Source: Erythrobacter donghaensis (GTDB lineage Bacteria; Pseudomonadota; Alphaproteobacteria; Sphingomonadales; Sphingomonadaceae). From it: DNA of 6,765 nt. A model generated the notes under the pieces. The model was not told where the DNA came from. It searched no databases and saw only the letters and a list, made by a program, of their open reading frames with translations. Shown one piece after another: positions 1 through 6,639 of this stretch (position 1 is the stretch's first letter; every line of letters starts with the position of its first letter). The position numbers and the translations under genes are program-made. The stretch is taken from the NCBI RefSeq assembly GCF_001557325.1, contig NZ_LSJS01000032.1:1-6765 (forward strand), in the 5' to 3' direction.

Positions 1-1
1 G

Positions 2-379
2 AACTGCGCCCGCAAGGGAATCCCCGCCGAGTCAAAACGTGGGGAAAACGCTCTAGAAGAGGCAGCGCGGCGCGAGGCGAGCGAAGAAACCGGACTCCCG
101 ATAGCCAATGTGATCGCCCAAGGTAGCGTGTTCCTAAATCCTGCATTGATCGCCGAAAAGACACACCTCTTCCTCGCCCCGATACAGAGCCAGCAAGCTC
201 CGCTCGCGAGCATCGATCATTCGGACATGCTCGGTGATGTCAAGCTGGTCCCCTTGTCGTTCGATGAGATGAGGAACCGCATTGAGCTTGCGACAATCAT
301 CGACGCAAAAACAATTATCTTAGCGAACGCTTTGTTTGCTTCATCCATATCCATTCCAACAAAGGCCAAAACTCTATGA
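2..379 (+). CDS. Nudix hydrolase, 3' part (ADP-ribose/NDP-sugar pyrophosphatase-like)
   Basis: This is the C-terminal 125 codons of a gene that begins before the window. Nudix enzymes hydrolyse a nucleoside diphosphate linked to another group, using Mg2+ held by the REx2EExG helix. Here that half of the box is intact (REASEETGL, nt 71-97). Aligned to the 23-residue consensus, the leading Gly is Glu and the first conserved Glu is Asn with a Glu just before it, so the first half is degenerate. The region after the box (VFLNPALIAEKTHLFLA, then a tail with LVPLSFDEM and IIDAKTI) resembles ADP-ribose or NDP-sugar pyrophosphatases; the substrate is unknown. The frame is open to the left edge. The stop overlaps the next start as ATGA at 376-379, so the two genes are probably co-translated. 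The family is fairly secure; the specificity is not. Confidence 0.82.
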   Translation, partial: NCARKGIPAESKRGENALEEAARREASEETGLPIANVIAQGSVFLNPALIAEKTHLFLAPIQSQQAPLASIDHSDMLGDVKLVPLSFDEMRNRIELATIIDAKTIILANALFASSISIPTKAKTL

Positions 380-1200
380 AGATTCTTCAAATGCCTGAAG
401 GCAGGGAAATATATTTTCAAGACAAAGAGGTCGTGGTTTTTAATCAGCTTGCCAGAAAATTTCCTATGGACCGGTGGTCCCAAGACGAATTCTATGCTTG
501 GTTAGAGAACGAAAAAACCATCATCATTGACAAAGTGCCGGGTGCCAAGATCGTCGAGAAGGCAGACGCCCGCGAGAATCCCCCGCTGAACACCGCCATC
601 TATTACGACACACCAAATAGAGAAATTCTGCCCACCGGCGCTTTATTGCGAACGTCATGCAACAAAATTACCCACGCTTTTTGTGCCTTCAAGATGGCCG
701 AAGACGACCGAAGCGTGCGAAAAGACCACAGGTACGTTTTCGAAGGTGAACAAAAAACTACGATCCAACAGGGGCCGGATTCAGCTGAAGCCGTCGCGGT
801 TGTGCAAAGGCTCATGCGGCGCACCGACATTGAGCATCCTGGTACGTTTCTCAAAGAGGCCTATGGCATCGATCCGACCGAGCTGTCGCCAAGCATTCGC
901 TTGGACAGCGTTCGATACGGCTTTTTCGTATGGCTTGATAAGAAAGACGCCCTGCGGTGCAGCATAGATCGCTATGATGTATGCGACCTGCGCGTATCCG
1001 CAGATCAGCGCAAAGTCTTGCCAGTGGCAGAGATTGAGCTGGCAATCTATCCTAGGATATCGCAGCAGATCGCTGAAGATCCTCGGGTAGTAGAGTTGGT
1101 TGAGTCCCTTTCAGACAGCATCATATCTCGGTTTGATACGAACATTACCCTCGACATCAAATATCAGCGATCGGCGCAAGCCCTGAGTATCTCTTACTGA
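376..1200 (+). CDS. Divergent CYTH-like (triphosphate-tunnel fold) protein
   Basis: This 274-residue protein is probably cytoplasmic. Residues about 72-225 follow the order of CYTH strand motifs: YYDTP (76-80), a Gly then LLR (88-92), FK (105-106), FEGE (122-125), RLDSVRYG (175-182), SIDRYDV (196-202) and AEIEL (218-222). CYTH proteins bind triphosphates in a beta-barrel tunnel and act as tripolyphosphatases, thiamine triphosphatases or class IV adenylate cyclases. The hallmark N-terminal ExExK is not evident; the nearest match is ENEK at 44-47, which is spaced wrongly. The usual second Arg of LRxR is Ser. About 70 extra residues precede the barrel, and an insertion at about 130-172 lies between its halves. 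Activity may therefore be altered or lost. The ATG overlaps the Nudix stop and has AAAGG 10 nt upstream (361-365). The CYTH assignment is by motif pattern only; the function is unknown. Confidence 0.68.
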   Translation: MKILQMPEGREIYFQDKEVVVFNQLARKFPMDRWSQDEFYAWLENEKTIIIDKVPGAKIVEKADARENPPLNTAIYYDTPNREILPTGALLRTSCNKITHAFCAFKMAEDDRSVRKDHRYVFEGEQKTTIQQGPDSAEAVAVVQRLMRRTDIEHPGTFLKEAYGIDPTELSPSIRLDSVRYGFFVWLDKKDALRCSIDRYDVCDLRVSADQRKVLPVAEIELAIYPRISQQIAEDPRVVELVESLSDSIISRFDTNITLDIKYQRSAQALSISY

Positions 1201-1206
1201 GGTCCG

Positions 1207-1803
1207 GTGGTGTTGATCTTGATCCGTCACGGCCAAGCTGAATGGCAATTGAAAAGAGACTGCAATCTCAACAGTAGTCTTACTGAACTTGGCCAAGCGC
1301 AAGCAGTAAGCTTGGGACAGTTTATCCAAAAAGGGGAACATCCATTGGCCGTCACGATCCGTGATACACCGATTGTGCACACCAGCCCACTCTTACGGGC
1401 AAAGCAAACGGCGGACGCACTGGCAAAGGCCAACGGTTTCGAGCTTTCGGTCATCGACGAACTCGCAGAAGCTCCCTTCGATCTAACAGAGAGCCTGCCA
1501 CGGCAAGCGAGAATGGTTGATTGCGAAACTTACAATCTTGTGTGCCAACAATACACGGCGTTTTGTGATGGCCTGTCGGTTGCCCTGATGCACTTGCTCG
1601 CGAGTCATAAGGGCAAGCCTATTGTGGCGATCACTCATGGCGGCGTCATCAAGACGATCTTGCGTTTGTTGTTAAACCGGCATTCGGTCAATTTTACGAT
1701 CAAAAATGCATCGATTACGGCACTGAGCTGGGAGAGCGGGATATGGCAGATACATGACATCTCTTGGAGCGAGCACCTTTCACAGAAAATGAAATCAGTG
1801 TAG
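1207..1803 (+). CDS. Histidine phosphatase superfamily protein (phosphoglycerate mutase-like)
   Basis: This cytosolic enzyme of about 198 residues belongs to the branch-1 histidine phosphatase superfamily, which removes phosphate through a phospho-histidine intermediate. Visible features are LIRHGQ near the N-terminus (RHG at 7-9, His8 the predicted nucleophile), LTELGQAQA (25-33), TSPLLRAKQTA (59-69, with Arg64), a candidate acid Glu at 86 or 89 in DELAEAPF, and THGG with His144. The full catalytic set is present and the length is normal. Family members act on sugar phosphates, cobalamin precursors, nucleotides or other esters, and nothing here fixes the substrate. The start is GTG at 1207 or the adjacent GTG at 1210. 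GAGG at 1199-1202, overlapping the preceding stop, is better spaced for 1210. It lies 6 nt after the CYTH-like gene and 7 nt before the exporter gene, consistent with one transcript. Confidence 0.9.
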   Translation: MVLILIRHGQAEWQLKRDCNLNSSLTELGQAQAVSLGQFIQKGEHPLAVTIRDTPIVHTSPLLRAKQTADALAKANGFELSVIDELAEAPFDLTESLPRQARMVDCETYNLVCQQYTAFCDGLSVALMHLLASHKGKPIVAITHGGVIKTILRLLLNRHSVNFTIKNASITALSWESGIWQIHDISWSEHLSQKMKSV

Positions 1804-1810
1804 CGGAACG

Positions 1811-3121
1811 ATGGTAACGGCAAGCTCCGCGCGCAAGTCTTCTTTTGGTCTGGTAGGGCTGCTCAAACGCAATCCAAAATTCGCGCGTGTTTGGTACTCA
1901 GAAATTGTCAGCGGCTTTGGGGATTGGTTCAACCTAATCGCGACTGCGACGCTTATCGAGATCCTGACCGGTACGACATCCGCATTGGGTTGGCTGTTTG
2001 CACTGAGAATGATGTCGCCATTTTTGGTGTCACCATTCGCCGGTGTTCTGGCCGATCGATTCAACCGCAAATGTATTCTCATATGGTCTGACATTTTGCG
2101 TGGTGTTGTCGTTCTTTGCTTCTTGCTGGTGCAGTCCGCAGAGGATGTCTGGCTCCTTTATGTGCTGACCGCACTTCAGCTGGGCTTGAGCGGCCTTTTT
2201 GTCCCGGCACGCAATGCGATTCTGGCCGAGATCGTATTGAACAAAGATCTTGGTGACGCCAATGCCGTTAGCTCCACCACATACGCAGTCATGCAAGCTG
2301 TCGGGGCGGCGGCAGCCGGAATAATGGCCGGCTGGGTCGGACTGTACGAAACTTTCGTCTTGGACTCTCTCACCTATGTAGTCTCAGCAATCTTCCTGGT
2401 CGGGATTTGCTATCAGCCTATTGCCACTAATCCTGATAGGAAGCCAAGCATCCTCGGCGATTACCTCGATGGTTTGCGTCACCTAAAACGCAATCGAGAC
2501 GAGCTCATGACTACCTTACAGAAGGGCCTTAATTCCTTCTTCATCACCAGCGGCCTGAACATAATAACCATCATTCTTGCCGTTTCGTATTACCCCATAG
2601 GCTTGAATGGGAGCATAACGATCGGCCTGTTCTACGCTCTGTCCGGACTGGGCACAGCGATTAGCCCTTTGATGGCGCGTCGCTTCGCGAACGACGATGT
2701 GGGCAGGATACGTTTAGGTCTTGCGATCTCCTTTCTGATCAGTGGCCTTGGCATGGGCCTGATAGCCTCGAATGGTAGCCTTGCTGTTGTGTCGATCGGG
2801 ATGTTTGTTCGTGGCATCGGTGGCGGGTTGTTGTTTGTATTCTCAACCCATTTGCTGTTGATCACGACGCCCAATGAATTGAAGGGTCGAGTTTTTTCTT
2901 CCGAATATGCTGTGCGCACGCTGATGGCTGCGCTGGGCGCGCTCATCCTCGGTTATCTATTTGACAGCGCGTTTGGTTTCGAGGCGACCCTCTGGCTCTG
3001 GGCCTCGACAATCCTCGTGCCGATTGTGCTGAATATTAGATGGCTGTTTGTATCACGTCCAATAGCAATGACAACGGACGAGGCAGATGACCGGAAAAGG
3101 AGCAAAATTGATGCCTACTAG
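1811..3121 (+). CDS. MFS exporter, MFS_3 / enterobactin-exporter-like group
   Basis: This 436-residue inner-membrane protein has about 12 hydrophobic segments and is predicted to export a small molecule by proton antiport. The N-terminus (FARVWYSEIVSGFGDWF, 24-40) is typical of the MFS_3 group. The loop 2-3 signature is GVLADRFNRK (78-87). VPARNAILAEIV (131-142) followed by ANAV, and PNELKGRVFS (354-363), are further group hallmarks. The C-terminus is charged and cytoplasmic (DEADDRKRSK). Relatives include EntS-like siderophore exporters and macrolide or metal efflux proteins; the substrate here is unknown. Its position between phosphate-handling enzymes suggests it exports the pathway product or gives self-protection (inference). 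The start is ATG at 1811, 7 nt after the previous stop, with only a weak upstream CGGA. Its 3' end overlaps the cupin gene by 11 nt. Confidence 0.92.
   Translation: MVTASSARKSSFGLVGLLKRNPKFARVWYSEIVSGFGDWFNLIATATLIEILTGTTSALGWLFALRMMSPFLVSPFAGVLADRFNRKCILIWSDILRGVVVLCFLLVQSAEDVWLLYVLTALQLGLSGLFVPARNAILAEIVLNKDLGDANAVSSTTYAVMQAVGAAAAGIMAGWVGLYETFVLDSLTYVVSAIFLVGICYQPIATNPDRKPSILGDYLDGLRHLKRNRDELMTTLQKGLNSFFITSGLNIITIILAVSYYPIGLNGSITIGLFYALSGLGTAISPLMARRFANDDVGRIRLGLAISFLISGLGMGLIASNGSLAVVSIGMFVRGIGGGLLFVFSTHLLLITTPNELKGRVFSSEYAVRTLMAALGALILGYLFDSAFGFEATLWLWASTILVPIVLNIRWLFVSRPIAMTTDEADDRKRSKIDAY
3097..3102 (+). promoter_or_regulatory. Shine-Dalgarno site that fixes the cupin start
   Basis: AAGGAG lies 8 nt before ATG 3111, inside the last codons of the exporter gene. 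The earlier in-frame ATG at 3087 has only GAGG 3 nt upstream, which is poorly spaced. The internal ATG is therefore preferred. Confidence 0.75.
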
Positions 3122-3542
3122 CATTCTCAAACCAACGCCGCCCTTGGCTACGCACCATGTGCGTTTGACGGATTCGCCAATCATCGAAGCGATCGACGGC
3201 GTTGAAGTTAGACCACTTTGCGTGAACGAGCAGGCCAGTTTGGCCTATTTCTATCTCGGTGAAGGCAAAGTGAGCCAATGGTGCGAGCACCTGGATTTCG
3301 ATGAGTTTTGGTTTGTTCTTTCTGGTTCTGGAAGGATTGCAGTCAAGGCCAGGGACGGTGCCTCGGGCGAGACACAGGTTTCCCGAGGCAGTTCGCTCAT
3401 CATTCCAAAAAATAGCGCGTTTCAAGTTTTTGCTATGCCACACCATTCGCTTGAGATTGTCGCCTGTTCCGTTCCACCATTTGAAGAACGAAATGTTCGA
3501 TTACTTCAGGCGAAGAGGTCAGAAGGCGAGCGCCAAACATGA
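3111..3542 (+). CDS. Small single-domain cupin protein
   Basis: This 143-residue cytoplasmic protein has a single cupin barrel. The first cupin motif is at residues 60-74 (His60, Asp62, Glu65, then VLSGSG) and the second at 93-104 (RGSSLIIPKNSAF). Canonical metal cupins carry HxH and Glu in motif 1 and a His in motif 2. Here the second His is Asp62 and the motif-2 His position appears to be Phe, so a standard metal site is doubtful. Possible roles are isomerase or epimerase, ligand-binding sensor, or a non-canonical enzyme; none can be chosen. The start at 3111 is set by a strong AAGGAG. An upstream in-frame ATG at 3087 would add 8 residues. The gene starts inside the exporter's 3' end and its stop forms ATGA with the next CYTH gene, so translation is likely coupled on both sides. 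Confidence 0.83.
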   Translation: MPTSILKPTPPLATHHVRLTDSPIIEAIDGVEVRPLCVNEQASLAYFYLGEGKVSQWCEHLDFDEFWFVLSGSGRIAVKARDGASGETQVSRGSSLIIPKNSAFQVFAMPHHSLEIVACSVPPFEERNVRLLQAKRSEGERQT

Positions 3543-4420
3543 GTCTCGCCCAGACCGAAATTGAGCTCAAATTGGCTGTTACCGAGGATTCGCTCCCGGC
3601 GATCGTGAAACACTGCGATAACCTTTATTCCGCCTCGCGGCGCAAATTTCTTAAATCGTGGTATTTTGATACTCATGATCTGCGCTTTCGTCGGGCCAAT
3701 GTGGGACTGAGAGTGCGTCTAGCAGATGAACGGCATATCCAAACGATCAAGTGCCGTTCGGCCAAGACATCTAGCCTGTTCGAAAGGGCCGAGTTCGAAT
3801 GCGCGCTAGAGACCGATCGCCCGACCAAACAATCAGTGAAAGGCACTCCCATAGCCGAAATGACTGGAGACCTAGACTTCGACAATGAAATCACAGAAAT
3901 TTTCACGATAGCGGTTGAGCGTTCAATCTACGACGTCGAGTTGTCTGGCCGAGGCAACGTTCAAATTTGCGTCGACAGCGGCGTTGTCGAAGTTAGTTCG
4001 GCTCGCATACCGATTAGCGAGATTGAGATTGAGCTCATAGACGGCGACCCTCAGGCTATTTTTGCGCAGGCCAGAGTGTTCGCTTCAAGGTGGCCGGTTT
4101 GGCCGAGATCGAAAACCAAGCCAGACTTCGGGTATCAAAGTTTGGAACAACATTCGCCGCAGATATCAGCCCTCAGTGATGAGTGGCCCCAAAGCCTGTT
4201 TGACGCCATAGCGCGTTTCGATGCTCCTGTTGAGGCGTATCAAGGTTGGGGTGATTTCGCCCGCGACCTTTCGGCCACCAGTCTACCGCGCGCAATCCGC
4301 GATGAGCTCCGCCAAAAACAACCGCCTAGCCCTCTTTCGGCGGGCAGCTGGGCGATTGAGACTCTGCAATTCGCCCACTTTCCTAATGAATCCGGGCTAG
4401 ATCGGGAGCACAGCTCATGA
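3539..4420 (+). CDS. CYTH domain protein with complete triphosphate-tunnel signature
   Basis: This 293-residue protein has a full CYTH domain at residues about 5-200: EIELK (7-11, the ExExK signature), YFDT (42-45), LRVR (57-60), TIK (69-71), RAEFE (83-87), VD at 145-146, SEIEIEL (160-166) and SKTKPDFGY (191-199). This resembles YgiF-type inorganic triphosphatases, which bind triphosphate with basic residues and metal with acidic ones. The expected reaction is hydrolysis of tripolyphosphate or a nucleoside/organic triphosphate; a cyclase role is less likely but cannot be excluded. YgiF relatives often carry a CHAD domain after CYTH. Here the last 90 or so residues show no CHAD histidine/arginine pattern and I do not recognise them. 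It is coupled by ATGA overlaps to the cupin gene (3539) and the methyltransferase gene (4417). It is the second CYTH-type protein in this operon and only distantly similar to the first. Confidence 0.9.
   Translation: MSLAQTEIELKLAVTEDSLPAIVKHCDNLYSASRRKFLKSWYFDTHDLRFRRANVGLRVRLADERHIQTIKCRSAKTSSLFERAEFECALETDRPTKQSVKGTPIAEMTGDLDFDNEITEIFTIAVERSIYDVELSGRGNVQICVDSGVVEVSSARIPISEIEIELIDGDPQAIFAQARVFASRWPVWPRSKTKPDFGYQSLEQHSPQISALSDEWPQSLFDAIARFDAPVEAYQGWGDFARDLSATSLPRAIRDELRQKQPPSPLSAGSWAIETLQFAHFPNESGLDREHSS
4404..4408 (+). promoter_or_regulatory. Shine-Dalgarno site of the methyltransferase gene
   Basis: GGGAG lies 8 nt before ATG 4417, within the end of the CYTH gene. It supports this start and suggests the methyltransferase can initiate efficiently in addition to coupling through the ATGA overlap. 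Confidence 0.6.
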
Positions 4421-5385
4421 CTTCTGCAGCATCAACTCGACCAAGATCGGATAACTCACGCGTCACAGGACAACGACTCAAGGCGCTAACGAATTGGCTC
4501 AAAACACATCCAACGGATCAGCTTGGTAACCTTCTGATCCAGGATGATAACCTTGCAGCCATGCGCACTTTGAACGATTATCTGGCAGGCCGCATCAAGT
4601 GCATTTTCATTGATCCGCCGTACAATACGGGCCTGGGATTTGGGCAGTATTCAGATGCCTATCAGCATGACGAGTGGCTCGCGTTCATGGAGCCTCGATT
4701 GCTCGAAATGTGGCGCCTCTTGGCGGACGATGGCATGATTTGGATAGCGATTGATGATCACGAAGCGCACTACCTTAAAGTACTTTGCGATAAGGTGTTT
4801 GGCAGAGCGTCGTTCATCTCTTCGATCGTGTGGCAGAAGCGCATTGTTCCAAAGCTGACAGCAATCGATATCTCGTCGTCACACGACTATCTTCTGTTCT
4901 ACGCAAAGGATCGCTCGAAGCTGCGTCTCAATTTCCGTCCCAAAGCAGAAGAGATGGCCCATTTTGCTCGGTCCTACCCATGCTTGGATGAAAGCAACTG
5001 GGACCATTGGAAAGACCACGACGCCACGCCCGTGAGATCTGTCTGGCTATCGACAGAGGTTGGTGACAATGAGGAAGCCAAGGCTGAAAGCCGCGATCTT
5101 TTCCCCAGCGATCCCTTCGCTACGCCAAAGCCCGAACGACTGCTGCGCCGGATCATTGAGCACTCTTCTGAACCCGGCGACATTGTTCTTGACGCATTTG
5201 CGGGTTCGGGCACGACAGCTGCTGTCTGCGCCAAACTAGGCCGCAGGTGGATTGCGATTGAGCAGGGTGCGCACGCCAGCTCTCATATAGCGTCGCGCCT
5301 CAACGCCATCACACCAGATTGCTTCGAACTTTTCATCGACGAGGGCGGTGCCGAGCCGCTCAATAGTGCAGCCGAAACACCATGA
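4417..5385 (+). CDS. Beta-class site-specific DNA methyltransferase (N6-adenine type)
   Basis: This 322-residue cytoplasmic enzyme is predicted to transfer methyl from S-adenosylmethionine to a base, probably adenine N6, in a specific DNA site. Motifs occur in the beta-class order: catalytic DPPYNTG (motif IV, 66-72), then [14 protein letters not shown] (motif X, 234-247), the SAM-binding [10 protein letters not shown] (motif I, 259-268) and RRWIAIEQ (276-283). The start has [11 protein letters not shown] (39-49), as in Mod proteins of type III systems. At 322 residues it is shorter than typical type III Mod subunits, so the region between motifs IV and X (about 140-230) must supply recognition. 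No restriction nuclease or helicase lies in the window, so it is an orphan here. ATGA overlaps link it to CYTH upstream and TauE downstream, an unusual setting. The target sequence cannot be predicted. Confidence 0.92.
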   Translation: MTSAASTRPRSDNSRVTGQRLKALTNWLKTHPTDQLGNLLIQDDNLAAMRTLNDYLAGRIKCIFIDPPYNTGLGFGQYSDAYQHDEWLAFMEPRLLEMWRLLADDGMIWIAIDDHEAHYLKVLCDKVFGRASFISSIVWQKRIVPKLTAIDISSSHDYLLFYAKDRSKLRLNFRPKAEEMAHFARSYPCLDESNWDHWKDHDATPVRSVWLSTEVGDNEEAKAESRDLFPSDPFATPKPERLLRRIIEHSSEPGDIVLDAFAGSGTTAAVCAKLGRRWIAIEQGAHASSHIASRLNAITPDCFELFIDEGGAEPLNSAAETP

Positions 5386-6107
5386 CCGTGCCTCTCATCG
5401 TCATCCTGCTCTTTGCCGTTGTTCAGTCTGTCTACGGTGTTGGGATATTGGTATTTGGAACACCGACCCTTCTAATCATGGGGTATGATTTTCCAGAGAC
5501 GCTGAGTTGGCTTCTGCCGGCATCAATTACGATCTCGACAATACAAGTTATTTCAGAGAAAAGTGTGTCGAAGAAAAAAATAGACTGGATTGATCTAGCA
5601 TGTTGTCTCGTACCTCTTACGATTACTCTGATTATTTCTGTAAAATTTCTTTCCACTACGTTTCTTGCGGTCGCAATTGGCGGTCTTTTGATTGTAGCTG
5701 GCTTGATGCAATATTCTAAAATTCTTCGCGTTAGGCTTACTGCGCTGATTTACGTCTACGAACGATACTTTCTTGCAGCAATGGGAGCGGTACATGGAAC
5801 AACAAACATGGGTGGCGCCTTGCTCTCGACCTATGCTTCTTTTAAATTTAAGGATAAGTCAGAGATCAGAAGCGTGACAGCTTTCTACTACCTCATTTTT
5901 GCAGCAGTTCAGCTTTCTGTTCTCGCGGTTATTTCCTTTTCGACACTCTCCTCAATGCTGCTGCTCGCCGTCCCAACTGCTGCGGCAGGGTACTTTCTGA
6001 TCGGGTCCGTCATCTACAAAGCGTTGCCAAACCCCCGCTACCTCCACACCCACAACGCCCTGATCATTTTGTACGGTATCATCACTATAGCGAAGGCCTT
6101 TGCCTGA
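5382..6107 (+). CDS. TauE/SafE-family membrane protein (putative anion exporter/permease)
   Basis: This 241-residue inner-membrane protein has about eight hydrophobic segments (roughly 3-32, 41-58, 71-89, 92-110, 128-150, 166-185, 189-210, 222-240). The two half-repeats show Gly-rich family signatures: [18 protein letters not shown] (18-35) and [16 protein letters not shown] (134-149). TauE/SafE proteins are implicated in transport of sulfite, sulfoacetate and other organic anions; the substrate here is unknown. The start overlaps the methyltransferase stop as ATGA (5382-5385) with no clear Shine-Dalgarno site of its own, so translation probably depends on coupling. The sequence is visibly richer in A/T-ending codons than the genes before it, which may reflect a separate origin. 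An exporter role for an anionic product of the operon is an inference. Confidence 0.82.
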   Translation: MTVPLIVILLFAVVQSVYGVGILVFGTPTLLIMGYDFPETLSWLLPASITISTIQVISEKSVSKKKIDWIDLACCLVPLTITLIISVKFLSTTFLAVAIGGLLIVAGLMQYSKILRVRLTALIYVYERYFLAAMGAVHGTTNMGGALLSTYASFKFKDKSEIRSVTAFYYLIFAAVQLSVLAVISFSTLSSMLLLAVPTAAAGYFLIGSVIYKALPNPRYLHTHNALIILYGIITIAKAFA

Positions 6108-6112
6108 AGGTG
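6107..6112 (+). promoter_or_regulatory. Shine-Dalgarno-like site favouring ATG 6122
   Basis: AAGGTG followed by G starts at the last base of the TauE stop codon and lies 9 nt before ATG 6122. The alternative GTG start at 6110 falls inside this site and has its nearest purine-rich motif (GAAGG, 6092-6096) 13 nt away, so ATG 6122 is preferred. Confidence 0.5.
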
Positions 6113-6121
6113 GCAACGATC

Positions 6122-6502
6122 ATGGAAAGCACAGTCCGTACCTCAGATCTGATCATTTTGAAAATGTATATGAAATATGGGGACCGAGTGCCGGGCCGAT
6201 CGCTTAGCCTCTTTAATAACTCAGTCCTACTCCACCGGGCATTGATTTTGCGTGCGCAGGAGGCTGGCCTTGTGAGCGCCATGCTCGGGCAGTCGACTTA
6301 CGGCTTTGTGCAAGATGGTGACATGGCTTATGAACTGTGCGAACTTATCAATCCATCAAGAGTGGTTTGGGTTGAACTGCAAGACTCAGAAGATAATCTA
6401 CAGCAATTTTGTATCAAAAACGCTGAACTACTTTACGAGGTTCCTATTTACTCTCAGTCTATACAATCTTGGGTAATTGAAAAATTCAAAACAAATAAAT
6501 GA
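6122..6502 (+). CDS. Hypothetical protein, 126 residues
   Basis: I do not recognise this protein. It is soluble, with no signal peptide or membrane segment. The first 75 residues have a helix-rich pattern ending in a short turn and strand-like TYGFVQDGDM (59-68), loosely resembling a winged helix (basic helix around 36-44, LLHRALILR, then AGLV). This is only a shape impression. The C-terminal part alternates acidic and hydrophobic residues (VVWVELQDSEDNL, 81-93) and ends in a Lys-rich tail. ATG 6122 is preferred over GTG 6110, which would add four residues. It follows the TauE gene by 14 nt and is the last gene of the run. Like TauE it is A/T-rich in codon choice. It could be a small regulator of the operon or an unrelated passenger. 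Confidence 0.7.
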   Translation: MESTVRTSDLIILKMYMKYGDRVPGRSLSLFNNSVLLHRALILRAQEAGLVSAMLGQSTYGFVQDGDMAYELCELINPSRVVWVELQDSEDNLQQFCIKNAELLYEVPIYSQSIQSWVIEKFKTNK

Positions 6503-6517
6503 TTTTTTTGAAATCAT
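6499..6517. repeat. AT-rich inverted repeat at the end of the operon
   Basis: ATGATTT and AAATCAT form a perfect 7-bp stem around a 5-nt loop (TTTTG), overlapping the stop codon of the last gene. The stem has a single G-C pair and no T-run follows it, so it is a poor Rho-independent terminator. It may be a chance or weak 3'-end structure. Confidence 0.4.
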
Positions 6518-6546
6518 CTCGTAATCTCCAAGAGCCAGCTGTTTTA

Positions 6547-6610
6547 CGCCCAAATAAGGCGGGTCTTGAGCAGTTTGGCTCAACTGGCTTTGCCAGATCT
6601 CGCTTTCGAG
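6547..6610. repeat. Row of four short hairpins
   Basis: Four perfect small inverted repeats lie close together: CGCC/GGCG (6547-6550 with 6558-6561), TTGAGC/GCTCAA (6566-6571 with 6578-6583), CTGGC/GCCAG (6584-6588 with 6592-6596) and CTCG/CGAG (6599-6602 with 6607-6610). The second and third abut. AGCCAG at 6533-6538 could instead pair with CTGGCT at 6584-6589. None is followed by a T-run on either strand. They could slow RNA decay or assist termination, or be remnants of mobile DNA. Confidence 0.4.
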
Positions 6611-6639
6611 GCAGTCTTTAGCTTCTCGATGCGCTCAGA

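Noticed and set aside
217..483. An 88-codon minus-strand open frame over the Nudix/CYTH junction
   Set aside because: It overlaps two better-supported plus-strand genes and has no recognisable motif.
3036..3446. A 136-codon minus-strand open frame
   Set aside because: It lies opposite the exporter end and the cupin gene, shows no family motif, and the plus-strand cupin has a strong ribosome binding site and domain motifs.
4150..4420. CHAD domain following the second CYTH domain
   Set aside because: The conserved His and the Arg-rich RRLR-like helix of CHAD are absent from this stretch.
4417..5385. Complete type III restriction-modification system
   Set aside because: Only a Mod-like methyltransferase is present. 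No Res helicase/nuclease motifs occur in any neighbouring gene, and the protein is short for a Mod subunit.
6499..6517. Rho-independent terminator
   Set aside because: The stem has one G-C pair and no T-run follows it on the plus strand.
6420..6639. A longer minus-strand open frame running from the hairpin region into the last plus-strand gene
   Set aside because: It has no good start or ribosome binding site, shows no recognisable motif and is opposite a better plus-strand frame, so it is probably chance.
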